From assembly GCA_951812925.1 (NCBI GenBank), contig OX638371.1, forward strand, positions 49,326,101-49,390,100: DNA of 64,000 bases, in the 5' to 3' direction. Origin of the DNA: Calliopum simillimum (Eukaryota > Arthropoda > Insecta > Diptera > Lauxaniidae). The position numbers were made by a program, and so were the translations under genes. Shown in pieces: positions 23,211 through 34,096 of the stretch. The notes under the pieces are model-generated. The model saw only the letters and a list, made by a program, of their open reading frames with translations. It had not been told where the DNA came from and did no database searches. How positions within the stretch are numbered: position 1 is the first letter of the stretch; each line of letters starts with the position of its first letter.

Positions 23211-23547
23211 AGCCGTGTTTTTAATCCGTTCCTTGATTTGTCATAATTATGTGTTAGAAAAATGCATTGATAGATTTATATGTAAGTCGATTTTTGCAAA
23301 TATATGACTAAAAGTTCAATTAAAAAATCAATTTTCTATATATAAAATGTCATTAAGTAACACACTTAAAAATTCTTAAAGTTATTTGGGAGAACACGCC
23401 CTGATAAGGTGGTAACACCTGCAATCGGTATTGAATTTGTTCCAAAGGAACAACTATACCAAATATCAATAAATAACACAAAACAACAATTATGATATAT
23501 CAATACGTATTAACACACTAACAAAACTGGCAAAAGTCGGCTTCGCA

Positions 23548-23625
23548 GCCGGGCAAGGCTGGTGCAGTGGTAACGACTTCTGCTACCAACCGCGAGTTCC
23601 TTGGTTCAACTCACGCCCAGGCCTA
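23548..23625 (+). promoter_or_regulatory. tRNA-like pol III promoter, unit 3
   Basis: Box A at 23,560-23,570 and box B at 23,603-23,612, unchanged from unit 1. Confidence 0.75.
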
Positions 23626-23708
23626 AAACACAAAAAAAGTTTTCAAACTTGCAATTTTTCAATTATAATTAATTTAGTGAAATAAATATAATTATAATTA
23701 AAACAAAA

Positions 23709-23755
23709 ATAGTCTGATGAGTCTTTGTGGCGAAAGACGAAACATATGTCACTAT
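23709..23755 (+). ncRNA. Type I hammerhead ribozyme, unit 3
   Basis: Identical core, CTGATGA at 23,714-23,720, expected cut after 23,750. The sequence after it continues only about 130 bp before the array ends in a T run. Confidence 0.9.
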
Positions 23756-24374
23756 AGCCGTGTTTTTAATCCGTTCCTTGATTTGTCATAATTATGTGTT
23801 AGAAAAATGCATTGATAGATTTATATGTAAGTCGATCTTTGCAAATATATGACTAAAAGTTCAATTAAAAAATCAATTTTTTTTTTTCTATAAAAGTTTA
23901 AGTATAAATTGAAAAAGATATTTATCGCAAAGGTTAGGAAAAAAACCCATATTTTATTTTATTATTATTATTTTACTTATATTTTTCTTTTTATAATAAC
24001 TAATCTGAATTCTATTTAAAAAAATTACAAAAACCCAAAAAACAGAAAAAGGGAAAATGTATTACTAAATAAGTACTTTAGTCATAAGATAAAATGCAAC
24101 ACTGAGAAATGTCATGTGAACAGGCCCAAGACATTTTTCATATCTACGGCAACATTGCACGATGTGACAACTATGTGAACCAAAACAGCTGATTGTCATT
24201 TCATATTTCGTCAAAGTGAAATTAATAACTATAAAGCAACGAGCTGAAGTCGATTCTTGGTCAGTCAATCGTTGAGTTTCACGCAGGCAACATCAACCGC
24301 TGCAGCTACAGAGTTCAGGTAACATTTTATTTTTGTCAAAGACTTCGGACCAACGCGACGCCTCTTTTGCTAAG

Positions 24375-24625
24375 TTGTGGACACGAGCGGCTAACTGCGT
24401 AATAGCTGGGCACTGCGGATGGAAACAGATTTGCAAAACCAACAAACGAACTGACACGACACCTCTCTTGCTAAGTTGTAGACACGAGCGGTTAACTGCG
24501 TAATAGCAGAGCGTTGCGGGTGGAAGCAAGTTACATTCAAACGCAACAAACCGACGCGACGTTCTTTTGTATGTGTGACTATAGACACGAGCGGCTAACT
24601 GCGTCATGGCAGAGCACTGCGGGTG
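24375..24625. repeat. Three copies of a 102-bp repeat
   Basis: GACACGAGCGGCTAACTGCG recurs at 24,380, 24,481 and 24,583. Open frames on the minus strand here are by-products of the repeat. Confidence 0.7.
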
Positions 24626-24670
24626 AATACGAGATCATGGCGACAGGTTGACATCGCGTGACAAGGCAGC

Positions 24671-25858
24671 AGAGAGATTAGGCGAAGATCCAGAGCAGCA
24701 GCGAGAGCGGAACCTACAGTGAAGGAGAATAAAAACATTAAAACTAAGAAACAAGAGACAAAGAGAAAAACTGAAATAAAACAAATTGTGTAATGTTAAA
24801 CCACGCGTGTGTTTTTGCTCTCTGAGCTAAGGAAGTTGGTGTAGGGTTTTTCAGTTACCACATGTTCAGGCGAGATCTATGCAAATATAAATTTTGTGTA
24901 GCCGAACCTGTGGACGCCGCTGAGGATCACCCCCGCGAAAGGTTCGTTACAGAGTTTTTCAGTGAATGTTAAACGTAGTTTAAACTCAGTTTAACTGAAC
25001 GATATTGGCCGTTATATTTTATAAAAAAAAAAACGAAAAAAAAACAAATAAATAAATGAATAAAAAAATCCATAATTTGAAAAAAGAAGAATTTATTGGA
25101 AAATAAAAAATTCACAAACTTCACTTTTGACCACTATTTAATAAAATCACGTTCTGCATATGATTTCCAATCATTATGACCATAAAATTGCTTAAGCATT
25201 TGAGCAACCGAGATGCCTTTAAGCAAAGCTTTGACACTGGCTCCGTATACCAGGTACCAACCTCCCAACTGGGTACATTTTCAGAGAGATTAGGCGAAGA
25301 TCCAGAGCAGCAGCGAAAGAAACAAGAGACAAAGAGAAAAACTGAAATAAAACAAATTGTGTAATGTCAAACCACGCGTGTGTTTTTGCTCTCTGAGCTA
25401 AGGAAGTTGGTGTAGGGTTTTTCAGTTATCACATGTTCAGCCGAGGTCTATGCAAATATAAATTTTGTGTAGCCGAACCTGTGGACGCCGCTGAGGATCA
25501 CCCCCGCGAAAGGTTCGTTACAGAGTTTTTCAGTGAATGTTAAACGTAGTTTAAACTCAGTGTAACTGAACGATATTGGCCGTTATATTTTATAAAAAAA
25601 AAAAACGAAAAAAAAACAAATAAATAAATGAATAAAAAAAATCCATAATTTGAAAAAGAAGAATTTATTGGAAAATAAAAAATTCACAAACTTCACTTTT
25701 GACCACTATTTAATAAAATCAAGTTCTGCATATGATTTCCAATCATTATGACCATAAAATTGCTTAAACATTTGAGCAACCGAGATGCCTTTAAGCAAAG
25801 CTTTGACACTGGCTCCGTATACCAGGTACCAACCTCCCAACTGGGTACATTTTCATTC
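24671..25858. repeat. Tandem duplication of about 0.6 kb containing an LTR-like end
   Basis: AGAGAGATTAGGCGAAGATC stands at 24,671 and 25,283, and the two copies run in parallel to TACCAGGTACCAACCTCCCA. Copy 2 lacks about 40 bp after CAGCAGCG. Each copy holds AAAGGTTCGTTACA preceded by GTAGCCGAACC, the inverse of TGTAACGAACCTTTC at 26,796. It therefore carries the end of that repeat family on the minus strand. Confidence 0.75.
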
Positions 25859-26156
25859 AATCAGCTTCTTCATCTCGATTGCGACGCAATTGCTTTAGTA
25901 ATTCCCGATCAAAGTTTTGCATGACATTTTTCGCGGACCGCATTTCGACTTGATCACAATGCACTTGCTAAGCGTTGATGTAATCCAACCGTTGTGGTGG
26001 CCAAACGCCAATAATTGAAAGTCTACAATTAAAATTTTTTGTAGCCACCCGCACTGAAAAAGTCATTTCATTGTTAAACGAGTTTAACAATTTAAACGAG
26101 TTTAATATAACTTAGTTAAAACGAAGTTTCAACTTGCACTGAAAAACTGGCCCTAA

Positions 26157-26795
26157 AAATTGTAATTTACCTTTTATCTTTTGTACTTTCCCATGTACTA
26201 ATCGCATCACTGTGCGTTGACAGAAATATCAAAAAGTTTTGATAAATTTGGTCTGTTGCTGCAACCGTCGCGTCGTGTGTATCATTGTTTACTGCATTTT
26301 CTTGTTCAGTTCGTTGGAAACAAGCAAGTAAGAAGGTTCGGGTCAAAGATAATCAAAAGATATGAAAGTAGCTCTGCCGACGTCCTCTGCCCACACGGAT
26401 TGTCTGACAGAGAATATGTGAGGCACGTTCAAAACTATGTTGCCATATGTTATAACGCAAAATTTTTGTGTAAGTTTAGGGTATTCTTAGGCGATTAAGA
26501 CAATTGTATGGGAATTCAATGAACATTAAAAAATATAATTTTCTGTTATTTTAATGAAAATAAATATAAAACCCAGCGTTTAAAATTGCTTCAAAACTCA
26601 ATTAAAACATACTAAAAGCACTGTGCGTCACGATTTTTTTTTTAATTTGAATAATATCAGGTTTTTTGAATTTTTTACTCAATCTGTTGTTACCAAAACT
26701 GTAAAATGATATGGATGCCCTACTCGTCAAGAGTTTAAAATACTAACTTAGAAGTGGAGAAAACAAGGTTTTCATTGTTTTTAAGTTATAAATTG
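26157..26795. other. Spacer
   Basis: No gene. The stretch 26,330-26,440 (ATCAAAAGATATGAAAG, then CTCTGCCGACGTCCTCTGC) has a diverged relative at 63,058-63,130, showing another dispersed repeat. Confidence 0.4.
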
Positions 26796-28072
26796 TAACG
26801 AACCTTTCAGCCAGCGGTTTTGCTCGCCGGTGTCCAGGGGTTCGGCTACAAAAATTTATAAAGAAAAGGACGGCCTCTTGGTTAAATTCAAAGTCACGGG
26901 TTGGAGTTTTGTTTGTTTAGTGCAATTTCATTTCTTTATTCAGTTTCTCTTAATACATAGAAAATAATATATATATCTTAAAACACGTCTCTCTGCTTCC
27001 CCACCACTCTTCGCTCCTATGCGTCGCTCTCTCGTCGCCGATAGCCGTGGTCTCGTTAAGTGTAGTAGTGGTTTGTCGTCTCGCTTGTTCCTACTGAAAT
27101 GGCTACTGTCGTAATCTCGTGGCTGATAGTCGTGAGTAGTTGATCTCGTGTCGGGCTGCTCCCACCTACGCTACAAGACGGTTTCAAACGCGTGGCTTAT
27201 GGCCGTGAGGTAGCTGATTTCGTATCGGGCTACGTCACCCCTGCTATACACAAGAATAAGTTACACGCGTGGCTTATGGCCGTGAGGTAGCTGATTCCGT
27301 ATCGGGCTACGTCACCCCTGCTATACACAAGAATGGATTAATCGCGTGGCTTATGGCCGTGAGGTAGCTGATTTCGTATCGGGCTACGCCACCCCTACTA
27401 TACACAAGATTAAGTTACACGCGTGGCTTATAGCCGTGAGGTAGCTGATTTCGTATCGGGCTACGTCACCCCTACTATGCACGAGAATAAATTACACGCG
27501 TGGCTTATGGCCGTGAGGTAGCTGATTTCGTATCGGGCTACGTCACCCCTACACAACACAAGATTAAGTTACTCGCGTGGCTTATGGCCGTGAGGTAGCT
27601 GATTTCGTATCGGGCTACGTCACCCCTACACAACACCAGATTACTTATACACGGTCTCTACGTCACTCCACTACTACGTCACTATACTACCACACCACTA
27701 CTCATGCCACTACTTTAAATATTTCACTTCCCTTGCTGCTTACCGGTTTTCTTCTTAAGTTTCCTGTGTTCTCCTTCTGCTGCTTACTGCTGCTGATGTT
27801 CGCCAGTCGCCGGCCACGCAAAGACTGCTTTCCTCCTTGTCTGCTACTTCTGCTTACTGCTGCTGCTGCTGGTGTGTGCTGGCCGCCGGCCACGCAAAGA
27901 CTGTCCCGATCAACTGCTGTGTGTCTAAATTTATGCTATCATTCTTTGACAATGAACAAACCGAACGACAGCTGTGTGTCAGAAACAGCTGTTGTGCGGT
28001 GTTGCCGTTTATATCACTTTTAGTGATGTGGTGGGGATTTTACTTTAAACTAAATTACTCTTATTTTCCTTA
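26796..28072 (+). mobile_element. LTR-like repeat starting TGTAACGAACC
   Basis: It starts TGTAACGAACCTTTCAGCC, then GGGGTTCGGCTACA and TTTATTCAGTTTCTCTT. The minus-strand repeat ending at 24,951 shows the same order, so this is a dispersed family with defined ends, perhaps a solo LTR or a terminal repeat. The right border is uncertain. It contains the 77-bp minisatellite and CTGCTGCTG runs. No protein recognised. Confidence 0.4.
27189..27650. repeat. 77-bp minisatellite, six copies
   Basis: CGCGTGGCTTATGGCCGTGA starts at 27,189, 27,266, 27,343, 27,420, 27,497 and 27,574, a strict 77-bp period with a few substitutions. Each unit also has GTATCGGGCTACGTCACCCC. GC content is much higher than the surroundings. 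Confidence 0.92.
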
Positions 28073-28505
28073 GCTAACTACTTAATTATGACAGTAAATT
28101 ATTATTTTAATTAATAATAATAAAAATAATTACATTTCATTTGTAATTCAGAAATAATTAGTTACTAATATACATATATAAATAAAAATATGATACCTAA
28201 TAATAAGCATTTATAGAAGCGATGATTTGTAGGAGGAAAACGCGGCTCCGCCAACTTTCCTCCTCACAAAATCAAGCCAAGGAATTTTAATTCATAAAAC
28301 TTTAAGGGAATTTTTTTAAAGATTCCTTTTTTACGCTTGATATTTGATAGATAATTGTATTTTATTTAGAATATGTTTTTACAAAGAAACATTTTTTTGG
28401 GTAATGAAATACATAAACTGACATTTCAAGTAAAAGGATTGTGATTGCTAAAACATAGCAAATAAAACAATAACAAGTATTTATAAAACAATATAAATTT
28501 GTGTA
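28073..28505. other. AT-rich spacer
   Basis: No gene or clear repeat border. Confidence 0.4.
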
Positions 28506-29065
28506 TAAATTTGTGGCATTTTGACAAAACAACCTAACTCGAAATTAGTAACTTTTCAGGAGAGCTAAAAACTTGTTTTACTGCTTTTTAATAATGTGGC
28601 ACAATTTCGTTGATCCAGCGACTAATCTACCTTTTCAATACATTTTTCCTTATTTTGAACTGTCAGCTGTCAATTCCTTTTCTCCTATGGTTAGCAAAAC
28701 ATCACCGCACTAATGGCGCTATTAGTAACTTTTCAGGAGAGTTAAAAAACTGTTTTACTGCTTTACAATATTGTGGCACAATTTCGTTGATCCAGCGATT
28801 AATCTACCCTTTCAATACATTTTTCCTTATCTTGAACTGTCAGCTGTCAATTCCTTATATCCTATGGTTAGCAAAACATCACCGCACTAATGGCGCTAAG
28901 TTCAAATCTTGCGTGTATTATGGGACAGCCTAATATCTCTGGATCTAGAAACCATAGAGATACGATGATCACACTTAAAGAAGCGTATTTAAATTTTATA
29001 TTTATGACTTAAGTCCTAGAAAATTGTCTTATCTCGAATTGTTTTGCCAAAAGTCCACATAAATA
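28506..29065. mobile_element. MITE with TTTTGACAAAACAACC ends and an internal 177-bp duplication
   Basis: The left end (CATTTTGACAAAACAACCTA near 28,518) and right end (TTGTTTTGCCAAAAGTCCAC near 29,040) are inverted. A 177-bp segment is tandemly doubled inside: ATTAGTAACTTTTCAGGAGA at 28,544 and 28,721. The same family with the same ends is at 35,291-35,816. No coding content. Confidence 0.65.
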
Positions 29066-30049
29066 AAAATAGTATTCTTCTCATTTTCTTAACTTTTTCG
29101 GTTAAAACATCTTAAAATATTAACGTTACAAATAGTTTTTTCGGCGAACTCGGTTGCAGCATCAAAAAATACGTCAAAACTGTCTTGTCTTATTTTTTTT
29201 TTTTTATTTAGTTTTTTAATTTTTTGTAATTAATTTATGCCCTTTTTTATATCGGTTTTTTTTTTCAAATTGTGACTTGCGCGACAATTGTCACCAGAAG
29301 ATTCATTATCAAAAGGTACAATTTAATAGGAAACTGTGGCTTTGATAAATGTTCCAAACACGTTTTTATATACGTATTTTTATATACATTTCAATTTATT
29401 CGCAAATTATCAAGAAAATAGAGTTCATATTTAACTATCTGAATTTCTTTCGTTTTTGCTCTCTAAGAAACAAAAACCGACTCCAATTTTTGAAATAAAA
29501 AAGTTAATTAGTTTTATAATTTTACTTATTGGGGGAATTTTGGATGCAATTGCCGGCACATATTTGTTTATATTCTTTTCATAATGGCCTTAGTGGCAAC
29601 ATTTTACATCGAGGTGAAATTAAAAAAATATGCAAAAATATGAAAATTTCAAATGGCAATTGCAATGCATTTTGGGCCTTGCAAGTCTATGTTGGAACAC
29701 AATTGTTTTAAATAATTGATTACTTAGGATTTGCGATGTATAGTAGTCATATTTTCATTCGATTTATGGAAAAAAATTTTCAGGAAGAAGAAGAAAAGTT
29801 AGAAAAAAGGGGGTGGGCGTACGTAGGGGAAAGAGTTATGGTCCGTTGGTGAGGGAGGGGATCGGGAAGGGTAAGAGTTATGGTCCGTTGGCTGTAGCGG
29901 GTAGGTCGGGTGTAACTGAAGGGAAAAAAACAACCCTGCACGAGGTGATTTTTTTTTTGACTTTTGGTGAGTTCATTGTCATCTAATGACATTTCAGAAA
30001 TAAGTTTCTTTTATTAAATTCGTTTTTGTTTTTTTTATTTTCTTTAAGT
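29066..30049. other. Spacer; G-rich direct repeat near 29,830
   Basis: No gene. AGAGTTATGGTCCGTTGG occurs at about 29,829 and 29,873 in a G-rich patch. The nearby CGGGTGTAACTGAAGGG recurs at about 63,935, marking a dispersed family. Confidence 0.45.
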
Positions 30050-30789
30050 TAATCACAAATGGTTTCAATATACTCGATGGTGAAATGAATTCCATTGCAA
30101 ATGCCATTTATTTGGGTGTCTCTGTCACAGATCGTTGTTGTAAACCAAATGCAGATATGGATCATTTAGATTGGTCCAAGGTGAAGGAATCTACCGTGTA
30201 CTTACAGTTTGTTTACTAATATACATCTACTTTGGTTACAGATTTTTTTCAGCTACATTGATTTACTAAACACACCCGAACAGCGTGTGCATTTGTTCCA
30301 AATGCGTTGATCCACAGGAAACAATGGAAATGAATGCACATTTAATGAAGCCATGACGTTAACAAAAAGTCATTTAGACAATGTGAAAGAAATTGCCTGT
30401 AAGTTCATTTTACACAAATCAGATTCCAAATTTAATCCATTTTTTTTATAATTATTTTAAAAGACCTGGATGTTTGCAAAATTTGCCTCAGTAAGCAAGA
30501 AAGTTTTTTGCAACCATTCTATGGCACGTCAAGACCTGCATTTGAAAGCGCTATTGTAGTTGGTAAATGGGCAGATGCATTGGAATATGGAAACCAATTG
30601 TTGCCTGGATTTAGGTAAGTTGAAATAAAAAATGATTTTGTTATTTTTATATTAATAATTCTATTTTTGATTAGAAAATTTTATGGCGACTGGAACCCAT
30701 TACTTGGTTTGCTTTCTTTTAAAATAGCAAAAATTCAGCTTTACGAAACTTATCTGAAAGGATCAGTGCATAATTTTCAGGAAGCAAGT
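30050..30789 (+). pseudogene. SMYD3-like (SET/MYND) methyltransferase fragment, exons with introns
   Basis: SMYD proteins are SET-domain lysine methyltransferases. Exon pieces, in order: about 30,050-30,185 (NGFNILDGEMNSIANAIYLG, then VSVTDRCCKPNAD, the equivalent of the family's NHSCDPN block), about 30,247-30,310 (YIDLLNTPEQRVHLFQMR, then TGA), about 30,310-30,399 (a poorly matching piece ending KSHLDNVKEIA before GTAAGT), about 30,464-30,613 (LDVCKICLSKQESFLQPF and GKWADALEYGNQLLPGF before AGGTAAGT), and about 30,674-30,789 (KFYGDWNPLLGLLSFKIAKI, then GSVHNFQEAS). Introns are short with GT/AG edges. The stop, the missing SET N-terminus and the abrupt end inside the C-terminal helices make it non-functional. 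I am confident of the SMYD family, less of the exact paralogue. Confidence 0.78.
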
Positions 30790-31488
30790 AAAATGTGACT
30801 ATTTGGCTGAAATACGCGGAGATGGAGATGAAAAACAAACAGGTGAATCATGCGCGTAATCTCTGGGATCGCGCAGTGACCATTATGCTGCGTGTCAATC
30901 AATTCTGGTATAAATACACGTATATGGAGGAAATGTTGGAAAATGTTGCTGGTGCACGTCAAGTTTTTGATCGTTGGATGGAATGGCAACCGGAGGAGCA
31001 AGCTTGGCAAACTTATGTTAATTTTGAACTACGCTACAAGGAAATCGATCGTGCACGCGCAATTTACGAACGTTTCGTTTATGTCCATCCTGATGTCAAG
31101 AACTGGATAAAGTTTGCACGCTTTGAAGAGAATCATGGTTTTATACATGGTTCAAGACGCGTTTATGAGCGGGCAGATGAATTCTTTGGTGATGATTATA
31201 TTGATGAAAAATTATATCAAAAAGTGACAAAAAATCATGTCAGAAAGTGGCGTTGACGAAGGTTGGGAAGAGGCTTTCGATTACATATTTCTCGAGGATG
31301 AAATGGCACGTCCTAGTTTGAAATTATTGGCGGCAGCTAAAATGTGGAAAAAGCAAAATGAAATACCAGCAGCCGAAATTGTAGTAACAGAAAATGCGAA
31401 TAACAAGCAGACAGAAGCAGCAGCATCAGAAGAGACTACAGCAGCTGTAGTAAGAAATGAAGTAGATGCTGTTCCAGCAGATGCTTGA
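30790..31488 (+). pseudogene. crn: Crooked neck (HAT-repeat splicing factor) fragment with internal deletion
   Basis: Crooked neck/Clf1 is a HAT-repeat scaffold of the spliceosomal NineTeen complex. The copy begins mid-protein (NVTIWLKYAEMEMKN) directly at the end of the SMYD3-like fragment. It continues without introns through HARNLWDRAVTIMLRVNQFW, QVFDRWMEWQPEEQAW, YERFVYVHPDVKNWIKFARF to DEFFGDDYI. There most HAT repeats are missing and the text jumps to the C-terminal part. After KVTKNHVRKW a frame change occurs near 31,240, and the tail resumes as DEGWEEAFDYIFLEDEMARP and KLLAAAKMWKKQNE, ending in a low-complexity Ala/Glu tail at 31,488. Full-length proteins are about 700 residues; this retains about 235. 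Confidence 0.9.
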
Positions 31489-31856
31489 TTTCCTCTGCTT
31501 TATAGTTGGCAGTTAAAATTCCTGCCCCACCACACCATTTCTCTGTAATCTCTTGCAGAGACGCGTTTAAAATCTTTTTAAGCTGTTCCAGTTTCATCCA
31601 ATTTTTTATGTGAATAACTTGGTGTTTTTCCTTTGTACATAAATGAAACAAGAATTAATTCAAAACACTTGGAAATGTAGATTGCTACCTTAAATAATAA
31701 TGGAGCCTTTTCGAGCACAATCTCAATAAGTTCACTTAGTTCATTCGCTACTGTTTTGTTTTACTTCATTGATTTATTTTCTAAGCAGAGGTGCATTTCA
31801 GATATCGAAATCAAAAACAAATATTACAATCCAAATAAAATTTATGCTCGTCCAGC
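31489..31856. other. Short spacer between crn and Zw10 pieces
   Basis: No gene seen. The two pseudogene fragments converge across it. Confidence 0.4.
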
Positions 31857-32860
31857 TTAATGATGTTCATTCAGCATGTTCCTTGGCTTGATTTTCAGCC
31901 CACTTGGCCTTGCTGAAATATCTTCCATGGAAACAATACGACAAATTATTTCACTGCAAAAGTCATTCAGCAATTCAATAAACGTTTTGTTGTATTTCAT
32001 ATCAGGTAAAACATTTTGCCAGAAGTCCATTTGACGCAAGCTCTGTCTAATAAGTTTTAGCGGTGCGGCACCCAATGATTGCGAAATTGCATCAGATAGA
32101 TCTAAAATTTAGAAATGAAAAAAATTGTGTTATTTCGGTCAAAAAGGGTTATATTCAGATTATTGCTAACCAAATTCGCGCAAAATTCCCATAATATTTT
32201 CTTGATACAAAACTTGTTCATCAAAATATTTAGTACCCGCTGCTTGCAGCGACTTTACTAATGCAGTAAATGTTGGAATGCCTTTCTCCGACCCAATGAG
32301 AACAGAGCTGACTGCTGTGGAATGCTTTCAAGTAGTTTTTTGTGTATTTGAGGAACCTGAATTATGTACATATTTAGAGAGATGGAAATAACATTAAGAA
32401 GACTGTCGTCTTCATTGTTCTCTGATTCGTTAGGTTGCCGCAAAATGCGTTCCATTAGCTTAACAATATTCTGAGAAAAGTAAAATGAGCTAATCAAATA
32501 TGTAATCAAATCATAATTGAAAGCGACTTACTAAAGTGCTTTTTGATACCATACAACATGGGAACATAAACGGATTATCAGCCACATCTTCAGGTGCACT
32601 TTTTTAGCAATGACCGTCATATCTTGCAAGTCTCTGTGCAGTCTCAAGTATTTTTCTACTGAAACGGTTCTTAAAATAAACTCCAAATTTTTCGGTAAAC
32701 TCTGTAAGTTCGTGGTATATTTCAGGATTTTTCAAAAATGTAAAATTCCTGAAAAAAGAAATAAAAATAAATATTAGTTAAAACTCAAAATTTTATGCGA
32801 GAAAAATGTAAACAAACCTGTGTTGAATTAAAATGTCAAAATTGACTTCTCGCTAGGTTG
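31857..32860 (-). pseudogene. Zw10: Zw10 (kinetochore/RZZ and vesicle-tethering protein), C-terminal exons, broken
   Basis: Zw10 recruits dynein to kinetochores in the RZZ complex and also acts in Golgi-ER tethering. On the minus strand: a short exon (about 32,819-32,855), then 32,532-32,748 (NFTFLKNPEIYHELTEFTEK, then NPFMFPCCMVSKSTL), an intron 32,474-32,531, then NIVKLMERILRQ, PQIHKKLLESIPQQSALF, and after a frame change IPTFTALVKSLQAAGTKYF and ILREF. A further intron (about 32,104-32,170) precedes DAISQSLGAAPLKLIRQSLR, QMDFWQNVLPDMKYNKTF, LNDFCSEIICRIVSMEDIS. Frameshifts lie near 32,600-32,625 (two) and 32,295, and probably near 31,905. Introns keep GT/AG borders. The N-terminal two thirds is absent. 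Confidence 0.82.
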
Positions 32861-33560
32861 CCCAATGTTTACATTTTTACCAAAAAAAAAAAAAAAAAAA
32901 TGATTTTCTGCCTTATATAAAATAAGTGCTATCACTATTTGATTGTATTATTAATTTTATTCATTTAATTTTGAGATATTGCTTGAAATACAGCAAAAAA
33001 ATGTAAAATTATTACATAAACTCCCTAATTTGGACCAAAACACCCTAAGTGGTAAGTCCAAAATTTTGCAAGTCACCACACCAAGGTGAACTTACGAATT
33101 TACCAATACAACCAAATACTTTTCTAACACCAATAGGAAATTCTGCTCACCCTTTCATATCTTTTGATTATCTTTGGTTCGTGTGGAGTAAATTGAAGTG
33201 AAAAAAAGAAAGAAACGAACATGGCAATTGCATGGCTCATTTTCTTTGCGTTCTTTCAGCAACCTTTGGTTCAAAAATTCGTATTTTTTTAAAAGCCAAT
33301 TTTTTGACCAAATTTTCTTTTGCTTTTTTGGTTGCATTTCCTCTCCTCTCTTTCGTACAAAAGTTCGTTGATTATAATAATTGCAGTGATCTCACTTATT
33401 ACGTCACCCATTTCAAAAAATAAATACTACTTTCCTTTCGCTTATGTCTTTTCTGCACCACAGCTATACACAGTACTGAGGTTGCGTCAACAGTTGCCAC
33501 GTGCGTAGTCAACAAACAAAATACGTTGCTGTTACAAGTTGCTGCAACGGTTGCCTAGTG
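32861..33560. other. AT-rich spacer with repeat fragments
   Basis: No gene. A TATGAAAG/AATCAAAAGATA fragment near 33,150-33,175 belongs to the family also seen at 26,350 and 63,058. GTTGC-rich words at 33,480-33,555 match 19,180-19,310. Confidence 0.4.
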
Positions 33561-34096
33561 CAGAGAGTATAAATAAGGTATAGAGGTGGAGTTCGATCGA
33601 GCATGTCAATCAAACATAAAAACCACGAGAATTTATTGAGGTATGAGAACTCTCTACTTCAAGGTTAAATGAATTTTTATGAGTGCAAAGATGTGGCACT
33701 CTTTTAAGCGAAATTCATTTTTTAGCTGCCAAGTGATCATAAAAATTAGCAAGTGGATTTCTTTAAGAAAAACCAAAATATGTAAAAAAAAAATAAACAT
33801 TACCTAACTCATTCACACATGCGCAGTTTAACCTGCAGACCATTTGCATTTCATTCCCTCCTACGTAGCAGTTGTTGTATTTGAAATTGTTTTTTCTTGT
33901 TGTTGGTATATTTTGTTTGCACGTTTTTTTGCTATGATCGTTAATGGTTTTTTTCTCAGAAGGAGTTTGTATTTTCCTTTTTTTTTTTGCTTTCTTTGTC
34001 TGTTGATACAAATCCTTTTGAAGCAAAAAACAAATATAACTGGCGCGCAGGAAATTGAATAGGGTCAAAATTAATAAATTAAACATTGTTTTTACA
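33561..34096 (+). repeat. Left 536-bp inverted repeat arm
   Basis: It begins CAGAGAGTATAAATAAGG and runs to AACATTGTTTTTACA; the exact inverse is at 37,424-37,959 with few changes. A TATAAATA box at 33,568 followed about 30 bp later by GCATGTCAATC looks like a pol II core promoter pointing into the segment. Confidence 0.85.

Larger units (their letters stand above)
22150..23880 (+). repeat. Tandem array of a 545-bp unit, about 3.2 copies
   Basis: The landmark TCATAATTATGTGTTAG occurs at 22,151, 22,696, 23,241 and 23,786, so the period is exactly 545 bp three times. Copies differ at only a handful of positions. The array starts and ends inside T-rich tracts, and its ends lie shortly after a hammerhead cleavage position in phase. 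Each full unit holds, in order, two small hairpins (for example AGGTG-GAAA-CACCT at 22,317-22,330 and TGTTCC-AAA-GGAACA at 22,348-22,362), a tRNA-like pol III promoter and a hammerhead ribozyme. No protein is encoded. Confidence 0.93.
22029..26153. mobile_element. Composite with PIF/Harbinger-type ends, 4.1 kb
   Basis: A perfect 23-bp inverted repeat beginning GGGCCAGTTTTTCAGTGC marks both ends (22,029-22,051 and 26,131-26,153). Each is flanked by TAA (22,026-22,028 and 26,154-26,156), the three-base duplication typical of PIF/Harbinger. No transposase is readable; a short open stretch near 25,890-26,000 (minus) is unassigned. Inside lie the 545-bp hammerhead array, a 102-bp repeat array and a 0.6-kb tandem duplication. 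It is thus a non-autonomous host for other repeats. Confidence 0.68.

Noticed and set aside
27189..27650. CRISPR array
   Set aside because: Repeats are contiguous 77-bp units without unique spacers, in eukaryotic DNA with no cas genes.
27577..28023. 148-codon open frame
   Set aside because: It begins inside the 77-bp minisatellite and runs through low-complexity CTGCTG sequence; no domain, composition follows the repeat.
30777..31010. Minus-strand frame over the crooked neck fragment
   Set aside because: Antisense to a clear crn homology; no domain.
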